The notes: generated from the letters alone by a model not told the origin. Positions 13,244 to 25,242 are shown, counted from the first letter of the stretch. The stretch: DNA of 64,000 nucleotides from Protea cynaroides (GCA_028583415.1 CM053275.1:9549208-9613207), one strand, 5' to 3'. A program made the numbers and translations.

Positions 13244-14340
13244 TGTAAGCACCCCATTTTTGCCACCCTCGGCATAAGTGAACCAATATGGCAGGTTTCT
13301 GACCTTTAACCCAAAGATTTGTAATTCTCCACTGATCCCCACAGTAGGGTCATGGGCTATTATCTGCATAGATGCATAGGTCATGGAATTATCTTCGAAA
13401 CGAGACAAGAATTGCTCAATTTCGATATCAAATGAGGAAGATATGACCATTTTAGTCGGATGATACATATAAGGGAGGTTTTTGAAATTATTATAAATAA
13501 TCCTAGGGGCCTCCATGCAAATTATCCTAAGTTGGATCGTTTGAATTTCAAATCATCATATCTTGATCATCCGACATCGGATTCAGATGATTCCAAGACC
13601 ATTATTCTTCATTCATGATGTTCTACAAAGTGGACGTAAAAAATCCCGGGTAGAAGTCACCAGTGGGTCCCATGCAAACTTGCATGCAAAATGATCGTTA
13701 GAACTTCAAAGCTTCATATCTTTCCCGTTCTATATCGGATTCAGATTATTCCAAGACCATTATTCTTCATTCATGATGTTCTACAAAGTGGACGTAAAAA
13801 TCCCGGGTATAAGTCACCAGTGGGTCCCATGCAAACTTGCATACAAAATGATCGTCAGAACTTCAAAGCTTCATATCTTTCCCGTTCTACATCGGATTCA
13901 GATAATTCCAGTCTCATTATGTTCCATTTTTAGTGCTCTACAAAGTGGACGTAAAATATTTCTCGGTAGAAGCCTCAAGGATCTCATGTAGAATGGTCAC
14001 CAAATTATCGATAATTGGTCCGCTTAAACTTCAAAAATTCATAAGTTGACTATTTTACTTCCAAATGAGGTGATTCAAGTTCCTATATTCCTCATTTTTA
14101 ATGTTCTACAAAATGAACGCAAAAAATTTGGAATAGAGGCCATCAAAAAATTCCATGCGGGATAACAGCGGGAATGACCCGTAAAATGACAAGGAGAAAA
14201 AACACATTTAATTCCAATCAGTCCAGTCAACTTAGTTCAAACCAGTTTTGGTCCAACCTAGCTCAACCCATATCAATTGTCAACCTAAGTCAGTCTCAAC
14301 CCATTTCGAATCAGTTCATCTATGTGCACAATATTTATAT

Positions 14341-14394
<54 letters not shown>

Positions 14395-14440
14395 GTATGT
14401 ATGTTATTAAATATATGTGTATATATGTATATAATATATT
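13244..14440 (+). repeat. 3' LTR of the large element, truncated
   Basis: It starts TGTAAGCACCCC. A segment of about 150 bp is present three times (from about 13541, 13691 and 13842), built around ATCGGATTCAGATnATTCCA and CTACAAAGTGGACGTAAAA. From 13842 it matches positions 1-535. Similarity stops inside an AT microsatellite, and flanking DNA begins with CACAGAACCATGC. Confidence 0.75.
14345..14388 (+). repeat. AT microsatellite at the LTR truncation point
   Basis: Alternating TA of about 44 bp, longer than the equivalent tract at 505-525. It marks where LTR homology ends. Confidence 0.9.
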
Positions 14441-14483
14441 TTATTTTATTTTTTTCACAGAACCATGCATGTCAGTTATTACT

Positions 14484-14895
14484 GAAAATCTTTCTTAAAA
14501 AAATGAGTTAATATCATCTATTTTTGTCGAGTTCAGTAAATCTGGATATAAATGTATTTTTTTTCACTGAACCATGCCGGTGAGTTATTCTCATTTACAT
14601 CCACCTAGTGGAGGGAGTCGAATCCTCTCCTCCATGGCTCCCCGGCTCCCATCTCATTCAATCGTTGGAGGGGGTTGGAGTTTGAGCCGGCTCATCCCTC
14701 CAACGATTGGATAAGGTGGGAGCCGGGGAGCCGTGGAGGAGAGGATTTGGACGCCCAAGTGGAGTGGGGTGAATGTGGGTGGACCTACAGTGGTTTCTGG
14801 TTTTCTGGTGAACTGCAGAAGGCCCATTGTGATATTATTTGTTAACGAATAAAAAATATTTTAAGGCCATGCATAAAGTGTGGTGGAATAGATTC
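14484..14895 (+). repeat. Paralogous segment shared with 22425-23640
   Basis: AAATCTTTCTTAAAAAAATG, TTTTTGTCGAGTTCAGTAAA, GGTGAATGTGGGTGGACCTA and CATGCATAAAGTGTGGTGGA all have close counterparts downstream of 22425. There the block lies upstream of the intact peptide gene. This copy has no peptide gene next to it. Confidence 0.75.
14614..14757. mobile_element. 144-bp foldback MITE with target duplication and an empty paralogous site
   Basis: The arms are long inverted repeats: AATCCTCTCCTCC, GGCTCCCCGGCTCCCA and TCCAATCGTTGGAGGG on one side, their complements on the other. AGTGGAG flanks both ends (607-613 and 758-764 within 14 kb). The related segment near 23508 has a single copy of the target and no insert. 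A 7-8 bp duplication would suit a hAT-type element; the class is inferred. Confidence 0.85.
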
Positions 14896-15925
14896 ATGGG
14901 AAAGATCTTAACCGATATAATAAATTACACTCTGCAACTATCCATAACTTAACTCTCTTCTTTGTTTTAGAAATGTTGAAGAGGGTTTGAGTTAAGGAAA
15001 GTTTAGATTGAATCAAGAATTCATCCCATTTAAAAAAATAGGAAAGTTTATAATGAATAGAGATTCTAGTCGATCCCCACCTTCAAAATAGGAAAGCTTT
15101 GAGATTACATAATCTTGTCAAGGGAAAACTATTTTTCTTTAGAAAATGCAAGAAAACATACTAAAAAAAAAAAAAAGTAATCATTATTGTCATAAGAGTT
15201 TGTTATTTTTCTAAATATCACAAGGCATATATTTTAGAGGGCCAGCCTTGTTGTGACCCGTGAATCTCTTGCATTGCAAGAGTAACGTTGCGTACATCTT
15301 GTTCTTCTCCAGACCCTGTGTACATCGATGTTAGACTTTAAGGTTTCTAGGATATGATAGGTAGATCAGTCTACACATTACACTGTTAAGGGTTGAGAAT
15401 GGACTTAACTTCATATGAGAACCAACAATGATTTGAAATCAAAGAGTCTCCAAGGACAAAAAATTTCCCCTCAAGAGAACTTGGTCCTGGGATTGTCTTG
15501 CATTGGAAACATCGTTGAGAGCTTGCAAAAGCTTTTAAACAGAATAAAATTCATCTTCTCGATATTACTGCAATTATAAAGTCACCTTTTAGATAAATCC
15601 CAATTGAAAGCGATGGAAGATGGAATGGTTCAACAATAATTTAAAGCTATGTTAGATCAATGGAAAATTTTGAGCTAATCATAAGTTCATCTCCTCCATG
15701 CAAGTGAAAAAAAATGTCAAGGGAGAGGGATTTGTAAATTCTTTAGTCCTCTTCTTCAATCAAACTGATAAAACAACAGAAGCAGAGTCTCTATCAGACC
15801 TGGATAATTTAGCCATGATTACTACTCCCCTTTGCTTCTCTTTCCAGGAACGAATTCCCTTTTTTTTTGTAAGGGTTGGGTGTAAATCAAACTTCTCTCT
15901 TAGGCAATGCATTATGATCTATGTA
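14896..15925. other. Intergenic AT-rich DNA, no gene seen
   Basis: There is no recognisable coding or RNA gene. An 82-codon plus-strand frame at 15698 is low-complexity and has no domain features. Confidence 0.6.
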
Positions 15926-16152
15926 GTTGTTTGGTATAATTTATGATACTTATTTATATTTAAAATCAATTAATAAAATCTAAAATCTACAAATAGATTA
16001 GAAGGTGTTTATCATTATCATGTATTATTACTTTTTTATGTCTAGTGGTATTACAGGATTATTATTTATTATTTATAATTTATTTTCATAAACTATTTAT
16101 TATAAATAACTCATATACATAAATATAAACTATACCAAAGAGAGCCTAGTTA
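15926..16152. mobile_element. AT-rich MITE, copy 1
   Basis: The ends form an imperfect inverted repeat: GTTTGGTATAATTTATGAT on the left, the complement of CTTTGGTATAGTTTATATTT on the right. A second copy lies inverted at 19311-19480. Confidence 0.7.
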
Positions 16153-16690
16153 AAGAGGAGTATCTCTTAAGTTACTAGGTATTCTGCTATATTATGCACT
16201 CCCTATAAACAGAGACCACCACCAAATAATAGGGCTTTTTAGAGAATCAAAGACTCCCTTTATTAAGCTTAGGAATTAGGAAAAACTTAGGTTATTTCAC
16301 TTCACTTCTCATTCTTAATGTTTATACTTTACTCTCATTCCCTCTCTCTTCCTTCCCAAATCGAATGGAAGAATGTTCAGCTAGTGCAGTCTATAGGGCA
16401 CTGCTATTTGGGTATTTGGATAGAGATGAAAAAAGTGTTGAAGTAATTTCATATTGGTGGGAGTTAGTTCCACACAGACTACTAAATGGTAAGTATCCTC
16501 ACTATTCACTTGGTCATACTTCCATTTTCTAGTTTGAACTTTTGAGAAAGAAACTTTACACACACAAAAAAAGAAATCATTCGTTAAGAGAGGTAAAGTA
16601 AATAAAATGAAAATGTATTTTAAAAAAAATTCTGATTCTTTTATGCGGAAAAAAAAAATTCAATAGTGAAAATGCTATCCTCAGATTCTT
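16153..16690. other. Intergenic DNA, no gene seen
   Basis: AT-rich, with short frames only and no recognisable feature. Confidence 0.5.
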
Positions 16691-16693
16691 TGA

Positions 16694-16951
16694 GCCTACA
16701 TTTGGTATGTAATTTTGGAATGCATTCAAGATCAAAAACACATTCTAAGATTTCAATAATCGTGTTTGGTATGCATTTTCGTTCTTTGATCACGGAATGT
16801 GTTAGAGAATACAACCCATTATAGAACTTGCTTTTTTGTGAATTATGCAGTCTAAGCCTTAACTCATTTTCATTTTATTTTAGGAATATACTCTCCATTC
16901 TTAAAATGCATTTCTAAGAATACATTCCAAGAATACATACTAAATGCAGCC
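16694..16951. mobile_element. 258-bp MITE with 3-bp TGA target duplication
   Basis: The left end GCCTACATTTGGTATGTAAT pairs with the right end, whose complement reads GGCTGCATTTAGTATGTATT, and similarity continues for about 36 bp. TGA flanks both ends. A 3-bp duplication suggests a PIF/Harbinger-type element, by inference. No transposase is present. Confidence 0.75.
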
Positions 16952-16954
16952 TGA

Positions 16955-17480
16955 ATCTCACGAACATTAACCCTCATTATTTTCCATAGCCTAAAACCCT
17001 TTGAACAATCACTCAAAGATATTGCAATTGGCCCACCACATTGAACCTAATCCAGGGTTTTTAGGTGACTCGGGCCGAACCACACACAATTCGATGTGTG
17101 GACCCACATCCAATTCCAACATACACAAATCAAAATTAGATTAACAATTTTTTTTTGTAGGTAATTTTCCTTGGTCTAATGCCAAGAAAAAAATCCGGAA
17201 ATTCAGATGTGATCATGGCCGAATACTCATAAACGGATACAAATAGGATGTGAATCGAATCCAAATTTTTGTTATCTATTTACATCCATGGCCGAACCTT
17301 CCTCTCACACCGAACTCACACCTCATGATTCTCTTTTCCTCATTCTTTGTGACCTTTCAAAACTTTAAGAACCCTCAAGATAATTAGATACTTAATTTTT
17401 ATTTATTAGATATCTATACGAATTGAATAGCTTTTGTTCCAGAATATCTATATTCAAATCTGGATACCCCTAAGATATCA
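16955..17480. other. Intergenic DNA downstream of the broken peptide gene
   Basis: No gene or clear repeat was seen. Confidence 0.5.
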
Positions 17481-17484
17481 TGGT

Positions 17485-17961
17485 TTATGTAGCACAAGAG
17501 TTGCAGTTGCAAGACTTGGGAACTAAAGAATAGGTGCCGAAGGGCTTGTTTGGGAGTTGGCAATCAAGGGCATAGCAGCAGGGCATGTTGGCGCAAGTCC
17601 TGGGATCTACATTTGGCGCATTGCACTTGCACGTCTGGCATGTTTGAAACTATGTCAGCCTTCGTCCCCATTCCCCTCCATTGCTACTGCCATACGAGTA
17701 GATCCGATACTTCATTGACTCCACCAGTACAAATAAGCCTTCGCCTCCATTTCCTCCGATCGGTATTGCCTCGTTGCGAGAAGATCCTACATGGGTAGGC
17801 TGGAATTTCAGATCCATTAATTTATCTATTAATGTAGGTGCATGGTGGAGACTAGAGGGGGAGATTGACATACATGAAATAGTAGAGACATGGCCAGCGA
17901 CCAAGAGAACTAGAAGAGCTACTACTTTTCTTACGTTTTGATTGTTCATCAATCTGTCCAT
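17485..17961 (-). pseudogene. Cysteine-rich secreted peptide gene, broken copy
   Basis: This is a relative of the intact gene at 21787-22345. The N-terminus is a signal peptide (hydrophobic VVALLVLLVAGHVST). The C-terminal part keeps the family core TCANMPCCYALDCQLPNKPF and ends SCNCNSCAT, with 10 cysteines. A TAG stop at 17650-17652 splits it just before FQTCQTCKC, in frame. By analogy with the intact copy an 87-nt intron would lie at 17787-17873 (conserved donor GTATGTCAATCTCCC), but splicing there creates a TGA across the junction. Unspliced, the frame stays open to the TAG. The product is therefore truncated before the cysteine domain either way. The family resembles plant proteins I recall as DUF7866; that assignment needs a search. 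Confidence 0.75.
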
Positions 17962-18119
17962 CTGACATAATATACAGATAGATGGGCTTCTGTCTTCTGG
18001 TTAGACATGGCCAGCGACCAAGAGAACTAGAAGAGCTACTACTTTTCTTACGTTTTGATTGTTCATCAATCTGTCCATCTGACATAATATACAGATAGAT
18101 GGGCTTCTGTCTTCTGGTT
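17886..18119 (-). repeat. 117-bp tandem duplication over the start of the broken peptide gene
   Basis: AGACATGGCCAGCGACCAAG starts at 17886 and again at 18003, and the two 117-bp units are nearly identical. Each includes the start codon, the signal-peptide codons and upstream DNA, so a second ATG with a partial exon 1 sits at about 18078. Confidence 0.92.
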
Positions 18120-18142
18120 TGGTTTCAGTGTATAGTGTGAGT

Positions 18143-18246
<104 letters not shown>

Positions 18247-18550
18247 CTATTGATAATAATGATATTATTGTCGTAACTGAAGCAGGTTACAAATACGTTT
18301 TAACTGATTTTCAGATGTCCCTGCACTTAATACTTTCATTTGTGGAATTCAGGACAGGAAAGTAATTTCACAATTTGTCTTTAAATATTAAAAAACTGAC
18401 CATAACCTTTGATAGTGATAGTTTAAAACGATGCAATCATCAAGGTTGTGTTTGTTTTCATGTAAAACAGTGGGAAGAGAAAAAATTTCATGTAAAAGAG
18501 GATTTTTCGTCCGTTGTTCATTTTAATGCAAAATACAAAGAAAGACAATG

Positions 18551-18562
<12 letters not shown>

Positions 18563-18627
<65 letters not shown>
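18563..18627. repeat. (AT)n microsatellite
   Basis: About 64 bp of alternating AT after a poly-A run. Confidence 0.95.
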
Positions 18628-18629
<2 letters not shown>

Positions 18630-18648
18630 GTAAATGTGATATATTATT

Positions 18649-19283
18649 CATGTGGATACCGTATTCTATGGAACTATGGTGGATCGACAAGTGTCCACAA
18701 TATTGAGAGTAAACATATCTTAACACGAGTTCGTAGAGCCCTCCAATGGTCAACACGTGGTAACCATCAAATGGCTTAAGTCGTTCTCCTAACAATAAGG
18801 GAACAACTTCCTAATTGGAGCACCTAAGCCATATCCCAAGGAAAAGGGAGGGACTTTCGGAGGTATGTGTCGGCAACTGACTCTGTAATGATCCTAGGAT
18901 CTTTATCAAACGCTCAATGCTCCCAACTGTTCGAGAGGCCAGTTATCATTCATTTGGGAACCCCCACTCAGGTAATCCGGACACCTAAACTGACGAGCCT
19001 CCTATATATGTTCATAAGCACTAAGGTATACGGACAGTCATCTTTTCATTTTCACTCTTACACTTAAACCTTACCCCACTCTCTAAGAAGCATTTGTTCT
19101 TACTTTGCTTCATACTCTTTGCTATGTGAACTGACTTAATCATTGGAGTGGCTACCAGATTACCCAGTCCACCCCATTGTGATTTTCTTTGTATTATTCA
19201 AGATCAACCCTTGAACTTGGCTAACACGTGTGAACTCGGCTTCAACTTGTGTAACTCAGCTATACTAGTATTCAGCAGCAACA
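18649..19283 (+). repeat. Possible solo LTR remnant
   Basis: A TATATATG box at about 19003 is followed by a pyrimidine-rich stretch. Then come TGACTTAATCATTGGAGTGG and an end in GCAGCAACA. This is the order seen in the promoter and U5 regions of many plant gypsy LTRs. A TG start at 18649 is only a guess and no partner LTR or target duplication was found. Confidence 0.35.
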
Positions 19284-19310
19284 ATTTACATGAAATAATT
19301 TACAACGAAA

Positions 19311-19480
19311 TAACTAGAGCCTAGGTTCTCTTTGTATAGTTTATCTTTATATTTATGAGTTATTTATGACAAATTATTTATGAAAATAAATTATGAATCA
19401 TAAATAATAACTGGTTAGTATCACTAGAATAAAGAAATATAATAGATTATCACAATAATGATAAACACCTTATAAGTCTT
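19311..19480. mobile_element. AT-rich MITE, copy 2 (inverted relative to 15926-16152)
   Basis: AGCCTAGGTTCTCTTTGTAT and GATAAACACCTTATAAG match the complement of 16152-15990. The far terminus is missing. Confidence 0.7.
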
Positions 19481-19553
19481 AACCAATTTGTTAACTCTTG
19501 CTGCAGTTCATGCTTGCTATCATGTTGGCAAAAGCAGGGGTTTCGGCCGGTTT

Positions 19554-19625
19554 TACATACTATTAGATTTGAACCAATGACTCTTGACGTATGAAAGCGA
19601 TATTCTAACCGTTGAGTAATTAGGT
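19554..19625 (-). pseudogene. Plastid-type trnM-CAU relic
   Basis: Read on the minus strand, the 72 nt have the D-arm region CTCAACGGTTAGAATATC, the anticodon loop CTTTCATACG with CAU, and the T-arm GTCATTGGTTCAAATC. This closely follows plastid elongator trnM as I recall it. The acceptor stem has two mismatches (ACCTAAT against GTATGT), so it is probably non-functional. It suggests plastid DNA transferred to the nucleus; adjacent plastid sequence was not recognised. Confidence 0.7.
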
Positions 19626-19878
19626 CAAGCTGAGTCAAGTCAGAGAAAATAAACCTATAAGAGAAAGCCATGCAACCAGAGTTCTCCGCAGGGTGGAGCT
19701 CTAAGAAAGAGAAAGTGTCATCACTATCGAGTGGGTAAACCATGATTAGAGCAAAGGAAACCTCCATTTCTTGGTTAATATCTCCATCCTCGATGGCTGT
19801 TTCTGCCATTTTCCCTTGAGAAAATAGTTTTCCTTGGTGCCCTGCAATGGCAACCCACGACCTAATCTTCTCCTCAGA

Positions 19879-20023
19879 AATCGTCTCCTCCAGCAGGAGA
19901 CTTTCCAGCGGTGATCCAACAGCTGGAGTTTCTCTGGTGAGCATACCCATGTATTGGTATGCACGCCGGAGAAACTCTAGCGATTGGATCCCCGCTGGAA
20001 CTCTCCTACCGTAGGAGAGAATT
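19879..20023. mobile_element. Foldback element, arms of about 68 bp
   Basis: The left arm (TCTCCTCCAGCAGGAGAC through GTTTCTCTGGTGAGCATACC) is an imperfect inverted repeat of 19956-20023, with a short loop around CATGTATT. It resembles the 14614 MITE in design, including a TCTCCT terminus. A 212-codon minus-strand frame spans it by chance. Confidence 0.75.
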
Positions 20024-20029
20024 TGAATC

Positions 20030-21335
<1,306 letters not shown>

Positions 21336-21786
21336 TTATATTAGATTCTGATCATAAACTTTCTAATCACTTGGCCATTGGTATTAGGATTGAAACCATG
21401 TGAGTTGGGGAATTTGGGGTCCACCTGTTTACAAAAATTTTGATCTCATTCAGATACTATTTTCACCATATGAGAAGGTGTTCTTGATCTAGAATACCCG
21501 CTTCCATTGGTAGGTGGATGCAACAGTGCCCCTCAAAAGATCCATACACCTGGGTTTGAATTTTATTAAGTAAAATACATTCTTTTTTCCCTTTGCCTTT
21601 GAACTTTGGAAATAACATGCAAAGGGTTGTCTTTGAAATATCTCTAACTCTTGGTTATGTTTAGAAATTCAAAACGATAATAATAATAATAATAAAGTTT
21701 TATTTCTATATATCTAATGATTGAAAGCCATATCCTTCCGTAGAAGGTTTATTTAGAGAGAGAGGGAGAGAAAAGCAAATCATGGC

Positions 21787-22345
21787 TCAACAAGAGCTAC
21801 AGTTGCAAGACACGGGAATAAGGACACAGTCAGCGGTAAAGCATTTGAAATGATGGCAGCAGGAGGGTATGTTAACGCAGGTGTTGAGATCTCCATTTGG
21901 GTGGCAGCACCTGCACGGCTTGCATTTCGGAATCAGTCCATTGTCGCTGCCATTCATGTAATCCCGATACTTCAACGGCACCTCGGGTACTAATGATTCT
22001 CCTTCTCCTTTTTCTCCGGTTGGTGTTGACGCGTTATTACCAGAACCTGCATGTTAGTGTTTTGTCAATCCATCTGTATATCATTCCAAATTAGGATCCA
22101 AATAGAATTTGAAATCCAATTTAATACAAACGTGAACAGCTAGAGAATGGAAAAGCTACTGAGAAAGAGAGTCAGGAATATCAGACCCATTATCTATTTA
22201 CGTATGTTATAAGCATGCAGATGATCAGGGAGATTGACATACCTGTAATATTAATAGCAGTAGTAGTACTACATAAATGGGCGACCAAGAGAAGAAGTAG
22301 AGTTACTACTTTTCTTGCGCTTTGATTGATTGTCATTCTGTCCAT
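21787..22345 (-). CDS. Small cysteine-rich secreted peptide, two exons
   Basis: Exon 1 (22345-22243) starts at ATG and encodes a signal peptide with a VVTLLLLLVAHLCST core. The donor GTATGTCAATCTCCC is shared with the broken paralogue. The intron (22242-22047, 196 nt) ends ACATGCAG. Exon 2 (22046-21787) completes a 120-residue product, with a phase-1 junction. The mature part has 12 cysteines: CKPCRCC, TCVNIPSCC, KC, DC and SCNCSSC. It is probably an extracellular disulphide-rich peptide; no catalytic role is evident. The spacing CxxCxCC...PxCC...CNCxxC matches plant proteins I recall as DUF7866, unverified. Alternatives are an antimicrobial or signalling peptide. The start is supported by the paralogue, which aligns from the same MDR. 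Confidence 0.75.
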
Positions 22346-22390
22346 CTTACATACAGCAATACAGATCGTTATGTGTGTTTATATATATAA

Positions 22391-22412
22391 GACAGAGAGA
22401 GAGAGAGAGAGA
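22391..22412. repeat. (GA)n microsatellite upstream of the intact peptide gene
   Basis: About 22 bp of GA lies in the 5' region of the gene. A complementary (CT)n run of about 27 bp lies at 22656-22682. Confidence 0.9.
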
Positions 22413-22424
22413 GATATCTACGAA

Positions 22425-22660
22425 AGCTTTGAAACAGAAAATCTTTCTAAAAAACGAAAGAGTAAATATTATATATTTTTGTCAAGTTCAGTTTATCTGG
22501 ATATACATGTATTTTTTTCCCATTAATCTATTCGATCCTCGGAAGCTTTGAAACAGAAAATCTTTCTAAAAAACGAAAGAGTAAATTATATATTTTTGTC
22601 AAGTTCAATTTATCTGGATATACATGTATTTTTTTTTTCCATTAATCTATTCGATCCCCT
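22425..22660. repeat. Upstream tandem duplication, about 118 bp, two copies
   Basis: GAAGCTTTGAAACAGAAAAT recurs at 22425 (as AAAGCTTTG...) and 22541, followed in both by TCTTTCTAAAAAACGAAAGA and TCTGGATATACATG. Related blocks lie at 14484 and 22725. Confidence 0.85.
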
Positions 22661-22767
22661 CTCTCTCTCTCTCTCTCTCTCTCACAGCAGGGATGCATTT
22701 TTCTCATGCTAGAATCTGTTAATTAAAAAAGAGAGTTAATATTATCTATTTTTGTCGAGTTCAGTTT

Positions 22768-23441
22768 ATGTCAACAGGCCGGTCTAGGCCGGTCCAGGCC
22801 GGTTTTAGTCCTGGTTAATCCGGTATTGGATTTTATAAACTCAGCCCAAAATATGTCTATTAAGAGTTCGGGTTGGGATGGGCTACGCTGGACACAATCA
22901 CTAACTGGCTGGACCGGTGTCGGTTTGTTATAGGTTGGGCTTATTGAGGTGATTTCAGGCTGGTTCAGTCTAGACCAGGCTTATCAAGCTTATCGGGCCT
23001 ATTTTTATATGTAAGCTATATAGCCTATTTTATTATTTCTATTTATAAAATTAGCATCATTCCTTCTATATGTATGTAGTTCAGTAAATTGTAACAATTA
23101 ACATAATCTTTTCAATTATAGATTCACATAATCTTTTCAATTATAGATTCACATAATCTTTTGGATCAAGAAATGAAGTGTAACTCTGTAACATAATCCA
23201 TTAAAATTAAGAAACTGGGCCCGGGGACCTTACGGGTGTTCGGGTTGGGTATTATCAGTTTGGGTTAGTTCGAACTTCTTAACGGGTCAGTCCGGTCTGG
23301 TTTCGGGCTGGGCTGAAACCATGTCAGGCTTTACAAGCCCAAGCCGAAACCTATCCATTAAGACTCGGTCTGGGCTGGGTTCGGGTTATATAGGGCCGGC
23401 TCGGTCCTTGCTACCGGGCCGGGCCCAGTTTTGACACCCTT
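22768..23441. mobile_element. Probable non-autonomous hAT-like insertion, degenerate
   Basis: It interrupts the paralogous block: TTCAGTTTA lies on the left and ACATACATGTATTTTT on the right, where related copies are continuous. The right end CCCAGTTTTGACACCCTTA is typical of plant elements whose ends read AGGGTGTCAAAAC; the left TGTCAACAGGCCGG is a weak mirror. It is rich in GGCCGG and GGGC. No transposase is present. Confidence 0.55.
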
Positions 23442-23445
23442 AAGA

Positions 23446-23645
23446 CATACATGTATTTTTCTTTTTTCACAGAAACATGCGGGTGAGCTATTCTCATTTA
23501 TTTCCACCTAGCGGAGTGAGGTGAATGTGGGTGGACCTATAGTGGTTTCTGGTGAACTGTTAGGAGGCCCCCTGTGATACTGTTTGTCAACGAATAAAAA
23601 AAAAATTTTAAAGCCATGCGTAAAGTGTGGTGGAATCATAGTTAG
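23446..23645 (+). repeat. Right half of the paralogous block, MITE-free site
   Basis: CATTTATTTCCACCTAGCGGAGTGAGGTG is the empty counterpart of the 14614 insertion. The match continues through AAAGTGTGGTGGAAT. Confidence 0.8.
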
Positions 23646-23649
23646 TTAA

Positions 23650-24325
23650 AACAGGAATGACAAAAAAATAAAACGGGACAGAACGGGTTTTAAACGGAGC
23701 AAAACAAGAACGGTATGGTAAAAAAATGGTCAAACATTCTAAGAATAGAAAAACCTAAACGAATGATCCAGGTTTTAAACGGATTAGATATAATGCGGTA
23801 CAGTGAAAAAAAGGGCAATATGCAATATACTCACATAATTTGAAGAATTACACATAAAATACTCCCATAAATTGAAGAATTATACATAAATCCATGGGAA
23901 GATGACATTTATGATGTGTTTAGCCATAAAACGGTGAGAATTATCATCTTCAGTCAAGTAGTTAATTGATGTTTTATGTTTGTCCAAAGACTCCAAACAT
24001 GAATCAATCTAAAGATAGATAGATAGTAAAACATACTATGAATTAATGGTCTATAATGTACATTAGTTATGATTCATAGCCCACAGCCCACCTTAATGAG
24101 TAATAAAGTATGAGTTTAAAAGCAATTATGAGGAAGTGGCAGTCTTTAATCTCACATCGGTTACATGTAGAAGGCAATAAAAATATTAAACGACATGGGA
24201 TTAATCAACTTATTATTCATGGAAGATGTAGCTTAAAATACGGATACTGTACGGTACACTTATTAAACGCATTTTAAACGGCAAGGCTTTGGAGTATGGA
24301 GTATTTTAAATTATTTTTGAAGTCA
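23650..24325. other. Intergenic DNA, no gene seen
   Basis: TTTTAAACGG occurs three times (23690, 23773, 24275), possibly marking a degraded transposon. No gene was seen. Confidence 0.45.
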
Positions 24326-24328
24326 ATA

Positions 24329-25094
24329 TTGTTAGGGAAAATAATGGTGGATGATTAAATCTAACTGTAGAAAGAGAATTTTGGATGATCTTTCGGCGAT
24401 GAGCACATGGCGCTCATCCAAGGAACAGGGTATGAGAATGAAGATATTGCGAAAAATACTATAAGGAACCTGTGTTTGACCCACTATGCTGATTAGGATA
24501 AGATGCGACAGATTGACGTGGGTTGTTGGGCCACTAATGGATTATCATTAATGCTCATAAATGCAAAACATGCTAATTTGATCCGCCAAGTCACTAGATC
24601 TTAGTCCAAATCGACGGATAGTCAGAACTTTACTTGGTAAAAGTGCAAGAACAGAAGCGGACATCTGGGTATATAAGGAACATGGCCCAGAAGAGCGGTC
24701 GAAGAAGGTCGATGGGGGTCGAAAAGTGATTGACAAGACAGTATCACACGGTCTAGGGGGTCGTAGGCATGCGGACCTATTGTATCCTAGGTAGCTAATG
24801 ATCAAAGTAGTGACAGGTATGGAAAAACTTGCCCAAAAAGGTTTCCAATTGAATCTATATATGTAACAAGAGAACATGAAATAAAAGAGACTTGAACTCT
24901 GGAGAAAATATCTCTCATTTTCGTTGTTATTGCTTTCAGTTGAGTTCTTTCAGTATCTAAGTTCAGTAGGAAAGGAGATAGTATTGGTAAACAGTGTCTC
25001 AGGGAACCCTTGTTTTTTAAAGGAGCTTTATTGTTTTATTAAGAGTTTCATATTGTCTGTCCTGGTGATTCCATTCCGGATTCTAGCAACAACA
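24329..25094 (+). repeat. 5' LTR of a Tat-lineage element (start uncertain)
   Basis: The right end GCAACAACA directly precedes TTTGGCGCCCACCTTGGGG, a primer-site style I associate with Tat elements. A TATA-like TATATAAGG lies at about 24670. The left end could be TGTTAGGG (24329) or TGTTGGGCC (about 24529); no second LTR is in the window to decide. Confidence 0.6.
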
Positions 25095-25097
25095 GTT

Positions 25098-25116
25098 TGG
25101 CGCCCACCTTGGGGCC
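25098..25116 (+). promoter_or_regulatory. Primer binding site of the Tat-lineage element
   Basis: TGGCGCCCACCTTGGGGCC follows the LTR end closely. The priming tRNA was not assigned. Confidence 0.65.
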
Positions 25117-25242
25117 CTGACATACTTTGTTTGTTCAAATATCTCCTCTTTTACCAAGAGCGGAAAAAACATTCCCAACTTTCTCCCTTTTCTTCAATCC
25201 CATTTTCTCCCTAGCCACTCAGCTAGTTTTCTTAACATTAGC

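Larger units (their letters stand above)
1..14440 (+). mobile_element. Large non-autonomous LTR retrotransposon (LARD-like, Ogre/Tat-type signals), truncated at both ends of view
   Basis: Positions 1-535 recur at 13842-14430 with near identity, marking the two LTRs. The internal end is marked by a purine tract followed by TGTAAGCACCCC at 13244. The internal start is marked by TGGCGACTCCACTGGGGAT at 4550. No gag, protease, RT, RNase H or integrase reading frame is seen between 4550 and 13230 on either strand; the space is dominated by tandem arrays. The primer-site style and very long LTR resemble Ogre/Tat elements, an inference from recall. It would depend on another element for its proteins. 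Confidence 0.75.
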
